This document shows positions 60,025 through 64,000 of a stretch of DNA of 64,000 bases, one piece after another (positions within the stretch are counted from its first letter, which is position 1; each line of letters begins with the position of its first letter). The position numbers and the translations under genes are program-made. This DNA comes from Alcanivorax sp. DP30 (GTDB lineage Bacteria; Pseudomonadota; Gammaproteobacteria; Pseudomonadales; Alcanivoracaceae), in assembly GCF_009882945.1 (NCBI RefSeq), contig NZ_WTUY01000004.1:429505-493504 (forward strand). The letters run 5' to 3'. Under the pieces are notes generated by a model that was not told the DNA's origin, ran no database searches, and saw only the letters and a program-made list of their open reading frames with translations.

Positions 60025-61401
60025 ATGAAAATCATTATTCTCGGTGCCGGTCAGGTCGGCGGCACCCTGGCGGAAAACCTGGCCAACGAGCGCAACGACA
60101 TCACCGTGATCGACACTGATGCGGAACGTCTGCGCGAACTGGGCGACCGCCTGGATATCGGCACCGTGCGCGGCATGGGCTGTTACCCCAACGTGCTCAA
60201 GGAAGCTGGCGCCGAAGACGCCGACATGCTGATCGCCGTCACCAACTCTGACGAGGTCAACATGGTGGCCTGTCAGGTGGCCTACTCCCTGTTCCGCACC
60301 CCGTCCAAGATTGCCCGTATCCGTACCGCGCACTACACCAGCCGATCAGACAAGCTGTTCAATGAAAACGCCCTGCCCATTGATGTGATCATCAGCCCCG
60401 AGCAGGTGGTCACGGACTACATCCGCCGCCTGATCGAACACCCCGGCGCCCTGCAGGTGGTGAACTTTGCCGGCGGCCGGGTACAGCTGGTGGCAGTGCG
60501 CGCCTATTACGGCGGCCCGCTGGTGGGCAACGAGCTGCGTGAACTGCGCAAACACATGCCCAACGTGGACACCCGCGTGGCAGCCATCTTCCGTCGTGGC
60601 CGGCCCATCATTCCAGAAGGCAACACCGTCATCGAAGCCGACGACGAAGTGTTCTTCATTGCTGCCAAGAACGACATTCGTGCCGTGATGAGCGAACTGC
60701 GCCGCCTGGAACACAACTACAAGCGCATCCTCATCGCCGGCGGCGGCAACATCGGCTACCGCCTGGCCAAGACCATTCAGCACCGCTACAACGTGAAGGT
60801 GCTGGAGCGGAACCCGGGGCGGGCAGACTGGCTGGGCGAAAAACTGGCCCAGACCGTCGTCCTGCAGGGCATGGCCACGGACCGCGACGAACTGCTGCGC
60901 GCCAATATCGAGAACACCGACGTATTCTGCGCCCTCACCAACGATGACGAAGCCAACATCATGGCGTCATTGCTGGCCAAACGGCTTGGCGCACGCAAGG
61001 TGATGACGCTGATTTCCAACCCGGCCTATGTGGATCTGGTGCAGGGTCACGACATCGACATTGCCATCTCGCCCCAGCAGTCCACCATCGGCAGTCTGCT
61101 CAGCCATGTGCGCCGTGGCGATGTGGTCAACGTCTACTCACTGCGCCGGGGCGCAGCGGAAGCCATTGAGGCCATCGCCCATGGGGATGCACGTTCCTCC
61201 AAGGTAGTGGGCCGCGCCATCGAAGACATTGATCTGCCAGAGGGCACCACCATCGGTGCCGTTGTGCGTGGCGAAAAAGTACTGATCGCCCATGACCATG
61301 TGATCATCGAACCGGACGACCATGTCATCCTCTTCCTGATCGACAAGCGCCGCACACGGGACGTGGAAAAACTGTTCCAGGTGGGGTTTACGTTCTTTTA
61401 G
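60025..61401 (+). CDS. trkA: Trk potassium uptake regulatory protein TrkA
   Basis: 458-residue cytoplasmic NAD-binding gate of the Trk system, with two RCK_N/RCK_C repeats ([18 protein letters not shown]; second [18 protein letters not shown] near 229-246). Start ATG at 60025; the ribosome site is weak and rsmB ends 46 nt upstream. It works with TrkH, encoded just downstream. Confidence 0.96.
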   Translation: MKIIILGAGQVGGTLAENLANERNDITVIDTDAERLRELGDRLDIGTVRGMGCYPNVLKEAGAEDADMLIAVTNSDEVNMVACQVAYSLFRTPSKIARIRTAHYTSRSDKLFNENALPIDVIISPEQVVTDYIRRLIEHPGALQVVNFAGGRVQLVAVRAYYGGPLVGNELRELRKHMPNVDTRVAAIFRRGRPIIPEGNTVIEADDEVFFIAAKNDIRAVMSELRRLEHNYKRILIAGGGNIGYRLAKTIQHRYNVKVLERNPGRADWLGEKLAQTVVLQGMATDRDELLRANIENTDVFCALTNDDEANIMASLLAKRLGARKVMTLISNPAYVDLVQGHDIDIAISPQQSTIGSLLSHVRRGDVVNVYSLRRGAAEAIEAIAHGDARSSKVVGRAIEDIDLPEGTTIGAVVRGEKVLIAHDHVIIEPDDHVILFLIDKRRTRDVEKLFQVGFTFF

Positions 61402-61458
61402 GGGATTCTGTGGTGGCTGGAGTGGCGGCAATGTGGGCAGTTTCTTTAGACCGATCGG

Positions 61459-61553
61459 ATGTCGGACGTCGGACGACAGACGCCTGGAAACTCAGCCAGC
61501 AGCATAATTTTTTCGCGTCAGACATCCCACGTCCGACGTCCGGCCGGGCCTCT
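61459..61553. repeat. Heptad inverted repeat (GTCGGAC family)
   Basis: GTCGGAC GTCGGAC GACAGAC G on the left and its inverse GTCAGAC ATCCCAC GTCCGAC on the right (7-nt period) between trkA and trkH. The middle (about 40 nt) does not match the 43-nt core. Confidence 0.75.
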
Positions 61554-61558
61554 TAACC

Positions 61559-63010
61559 ATGCACTTCGCGCTAATTTCGAAAATCCTGGGCCTTCTGCTG
61601 GTGGTGTTCAGCTTCACCATGATGCCCCCGGTAGCTGTGTCCTACTGGTATCAGGAGGGCAGCGAAGCGCCGTTTCTTATTTCCTTCGTGATCACCCTGG
61701 CCCTGGGACTCAGCCTCTGGCTTCCGTTTTTCCGCAACAAGGCCGAACTGCAGACCCGCGACGGCTTTCTGGTGGTCACCCTGTTCTGGTCCGTACTGGG
61801 GGTCATCGGGGCCCTGCCGTTGATGATCAGCGATGATGTACCCGTGGGCTTCACCGATGCGGTATTTGAATCCGTCTCCGGGCTGACCACCACCGGCGCC
61901 ACCATTCTTTCCGGCATCGATTTTCTGCCCAAATCCATCCTGTTCTATCGCCAGCAACTGCAGTGGCTGGGCGGCATGGGCGTGGTGGTACTGGCGGTAG
62001 CCATTCTGCCCATGCTGGGCATCGGTGGCATGCAGCTTTACAAGGCCGAAATCCCAGGCCCCATGAAGGATGCGAAACTGACCCCGCGCATCGCCGAGAC
62101 AGCCAAGGCTCTGTGGTTTATTTATCTGTTCATCACCATTGCCTGCGCCACCCTGTTCTGGGCGGCGGGCATGACCGTATTCGATGCCATCTGCCACAGC
62201 TTCAGCACGGTATCCACCGGCGGCTTCTCCACCCACGACGCCTCCATGGCCTACTGGGACAATCCCTGGATTGACTGGACCGCCACGCTGTTCATTCTTA
62301 TTGGCGGGATCAACTTTGCCCTGCACTTCGCCATGTGGCGTGGTCGCTCGTTGCTGGTGTTCCTGCGCGATCCGGAATTCCGGTTCTTTATTTCCCTGTT
62401 CCTGATTTACACCAGCATCATCACTGCTGGCCTGCTGTTCTTTCACTACGATTTCAATTTTGCGGATGCCCTGCGCCATTCTGCGTTCCAGGTCGCCTCT
62501 TTCAGCACCGGCACCGGTCTCACCAGTACCAATGCAGCCAACTTCCCGGGCTTTATCCCCTTTCTGCTGGTGTTTACCAGTTTTATCGGCGGTTGCGCCG
62601 GCTCCACCGGCGGCGGCATGAAAGCCGTCCGTGCTGCCCTGGTGTTTCATCACAGCGTGCGCGAACTCCGCCGCCTGATTTATCCCAACGGAATCTTTGC
62701 CCTGCGCTTCGGGCGGCAATCCATCCCGGATCGCGTACTGCAGGCGGTATGGGGCTTTGTGGGCGTGTACATCACCATCTCGGTGATCTTCACCCTGCTG
62801 TTCACCATGACCGGCATGGATATGGCCACCGCCGTCAGCGCAGTTGCCGCCAGCCTGAACAACCTGGGTGTGGGCATTGCCGATGTAGGCTCCGGCTTCG
62901 CCGATATTACCGACAGCGCCAAATGGATGATGACCATCTTGATGGTGGCTGGCCGACTCGAGATTTTCACCCTGCTGGTACTGTTCACACCGATGTTCTG
63001 GCGACAGTAA
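61559..63010 (+). CDS. trkH: Trk potassium transporter membrane subunit TrkH
   Basis: 483-residue membrane subunit with about ten helices. Selectivity-filter loops include SVSGLTTTGATIL and SFSTVSTGGFSTHDAS, with Gly residues at the K+ site. Together with TrkA it imports potassium. Start at 61559, at the end of the heptad repeat. Confidence 0.96.
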   Translation: MHFALISKILGLLLVVFSFTMMPPVAVSYWYQEGSEAPFLISFVITLALGLSLWLPFFRNKAELQTRDGFLVVTLFWSVLGVIGALPLMISDDVPVGFTDAVFESVSGLTTTGATILSGIDFLPKSILFYRQQLQWLGGMGVVVLAVAILPMLGIGGMQLYKAEIPGPMKDAKLTPRIAETAKALWFIYLFITIACATLFWAAGMTVFDAICHSFSTVSTGGFSTHDASMAYWDNPWIDWTATLFILIGGINFALHFAMWRGRSLLVFLRDPEFRFFISLFLIYTSIITAGLLFFHYDFNFADALRHSAFQVASFSTGTGLTSTNAANFPGFIPFLLVFTSFIGGCAGSTGGGMKAVRAALVFHHSVRELRRLIYPNGIFALRFGRQSIPDRVLQAVWGFVGVYITISVIFTLLFTMTGMDMATAVSAVAASLNNLGVGIADVGSGFADITDSAKWMMTILMVAGRLEIFTLLVLFTPMFWRQ

Positions 63011-63015
63011 ACGCG

Positions 63016-63090
63016 CAGTTAATCGTTAACAGTAAAAAATGAATAGTTGCGCGGGTGAGGCAGTGCTGCCAAAAGCGCCGTGCCCGCGCC
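63016..63090. repeat. Heptad arm with 43-nt core
   Basis: A TTAATAA-like arm (AGTTAAT CGTTAAC AGTAAAA) runs into a core from TGCGCGGGTGAGG (63048) to GTGCCCGCGCC (63090), 43 nt. No right arm. Confidence 0.75.
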
Positions 63091-63132
63091 AACAAAAACC
63101 TCCCCCATTCTCCAAAACGACAAGGAACAGTC

Positions 63133-63759
63133 ATGTCGGTACTTTCTCAATTACTGATGCAGCTGCCAGCCTTTCTGATTGCGTTAGCCGGTTTTGTGCT
63201 CGCGGGCATTTTCATGGGCAAGGCGCGAACGCCTGCCATTCTGGTTATCATCGCCAGCATTCTCACCCTGTTGCAGAGTGGCTTTTCCGTCTTCAATCAG
63301 CTGGTGCTGCTTGAATGGATGATCAATGGAGAGATCAGCAACGACACCTACAGCATCATCGCCAGCGCTGGCTTCACGATTTTCTATATGGCCATTAGCG
63401 CGCTGTTGCTTGCGGCTGTCTTTACCGGCCGCGACAACCCAACCACCGCCCATGGCGACGCGACGTCGCCGGACACAGCCACCGGCGATCAGGCCGCCCT
63501 GGCCCCTCACCGCGGCGGCCTGATTCTGACACTCGGCTTGTTGGGCCTGTTGATGTTTGCACCACTGGGCATTGCCGCCTGGATCATGGCCAGCAGTGAC
63601 CTCAATACCATCCGTGAAGGGCGCATGGACAAGCGCGGTGAAGGCATGACCCTGGCCGGCAAGATCCTTGGCATCCTGGCAACTGTATTGATGGTTGTCG
63701 GCATTGTGACCTTCCTCGGGGTCATGGCCATTCTGGCCAGCAGCTACCGCGGCTTCTGA
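63133..63759 (+). CDS. Membrane protein with DUF4190-like C-terminus
   Basis: 208 residues from the ATG at 63133 (AGGA 6 nt upstream). Five or so membrane segments; the last 80 residues (LGIAAWIMASSDLNTIREGR, then RGEGMTLAGKILGILATVLM) match DUF4190. Function unknown. Confidence 0.78.
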   Translation: MSVLSQLLMQLPAFLIALAGFVLAGIFMGKARTPAILVIIASILTLLQSGFSVFNQLVLLEWMINGEISNDTYSIIASAGFTIFYMAISALLLAAVFTGRDNPTTAHGDATSPDTATGDQAALAPHRGGLILTLGLLGLLMFAPLGIAAWIMASSDLNTIREGRMDKRGEGMTLAGKILGILATVLMVVGIVTFLGVMAILASSYRGF

Positions 63760-63818
63760 CAGGTTTTGAACTGCGAAAAAGAAAAACTCGCAACCACCAA
63801 TTCCATGCTGACACTTGT

Positions 63819-63841
63819 TGTGGGAGCGTGCCTGCACGCAA
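63819..63841. repeat. Single REP arm (GTGGGAGC family)
   Basis: TGTGGGAGCGTGCCTGCACG, one arm only. Confidence 0.65.
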
Positions 63842-63926
63842 ATGACTTCTCGCCACTGACAACCGGTTCACTGCAGGAACGCGGATTGGAGGGAAAAGCC
63901 CGATTTAATTCTCCCAGCCCCTTTCC

Positions 63927-63956
63927 GTAGGAGCGTCGCTCGCGGCGCGATTCGAG
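63927..63956. repeat. Single REP arm (GTCGCT family)
   Basis: GTAGGAGCGTCGCTCGCGGC, one arm, identical to the head of the pair at 4365. Confidence 0.7.
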
Positions 63957-63973
63957 GCCAGGGTCAAAAGCGT

Positions 63974-64000
63974 TTTCACCACAGAGAGCACAAAGAAAAC
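63974..64000. repeat. 9-nt-period arm at the window edge
   Basis: CACCACAGAGAGCACAAAGA, cut by the window end; same family as 47228. Confidence 0.6.

Overview
The window is GC-rich, densely coded gammaproteobacterial chromosome. Two blocks follow gene orders I know from Pseudomonas and its relatives near oriC: rph-yicC-(gmk-rpoZ-spoT-ridA) with recG/oxyR, and trkA-rsmB-fmt-def divergent from LysM-dprA-tsaC-hemF-aroE. An Alcanivorax-like or other Pseudomonadales/Oceanospirillales host is likely; this is inference from synteny and protein flavour, not a database result.

Layout. 1-2091: pyrE (partial) and rph on the minus strand, yicC on the plus strand. 2177-19653: an accessory island between yicC and gmk, which I would expect to be neighbours. 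It holds a Wadjet/MksFEB-type SMC cassette (jetA, jetB, jetC; no jetD seen), a five-gene minus-strand operon of mostly unknown function, a HigB/HigA-like toxin-antitoxin pair coupled to a YgjP-like metallopeptidase, a complete type I restriction-modification operon (hsdM-hsdS-hsdR), an Mrr-like nuclease and a broken HIT-family gene. 19916-23979: lipoprotein/secreted pair, CPCC protein, DoeB-like deacylase and MpaB-like oxygenase. 24241-28836: gmk, rpoZ, spoT, a REP-associated tyrosine transposase (RAYT) and ridA. 29166-37587: DUF2789, VTT membrane protein, SRPBCC, purEK, YeeZ-like SDR, oxyR and recG. 37744-46878: solute-binding lipoprotein, outer-membrane protein, a small ORF with an intrinsic terminator inside it, NmrA and SRPBCC genes, STAS/SpoIIAA-like protein, ytoQ, RsiV-like lipoprotein, cobS, M23 peptidase and a FinR-like regulator divergent from fpr. 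47024-53592: yheV, prlC, a gamma carbonic anhydrase, lpxR-like, an ion channel, aroE and hemF. 53678-64000: tsaC, dprA, LysM, def, fmt, rsmB, trkA, trkH and a DUF4190-like membrane protein.

The intergenic DNA is unusually rich in short repeats. REP-type palindromes of three families (GTAGGAGC...GTCGCT; GTAGGAG...CTCTCGAG; GTGGGAGC...GCCTGCA) match the resident RAYT gene. A second class has arms with a clear 7-nt period, in five unrelated sequence versions, usually as inverted pairs. Several of these arms abut a shared hairpin core of about 43 nt (GGCGCGGG...GTGCCCGCGCC). A 9-nt-period family also occurs.

The two most unusual observations are the small gene at 39576, whose reading frame runs through a perfect intrinsic terminator without a stop codon (an ArfA-like nonstop layout), and the modular heptad-arm/common-core repeats. 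The defence island with its JetD-less SMC cassette and its unknown operon comes next. No tRNA, rRNA, integrase or CRISPR array was seen.
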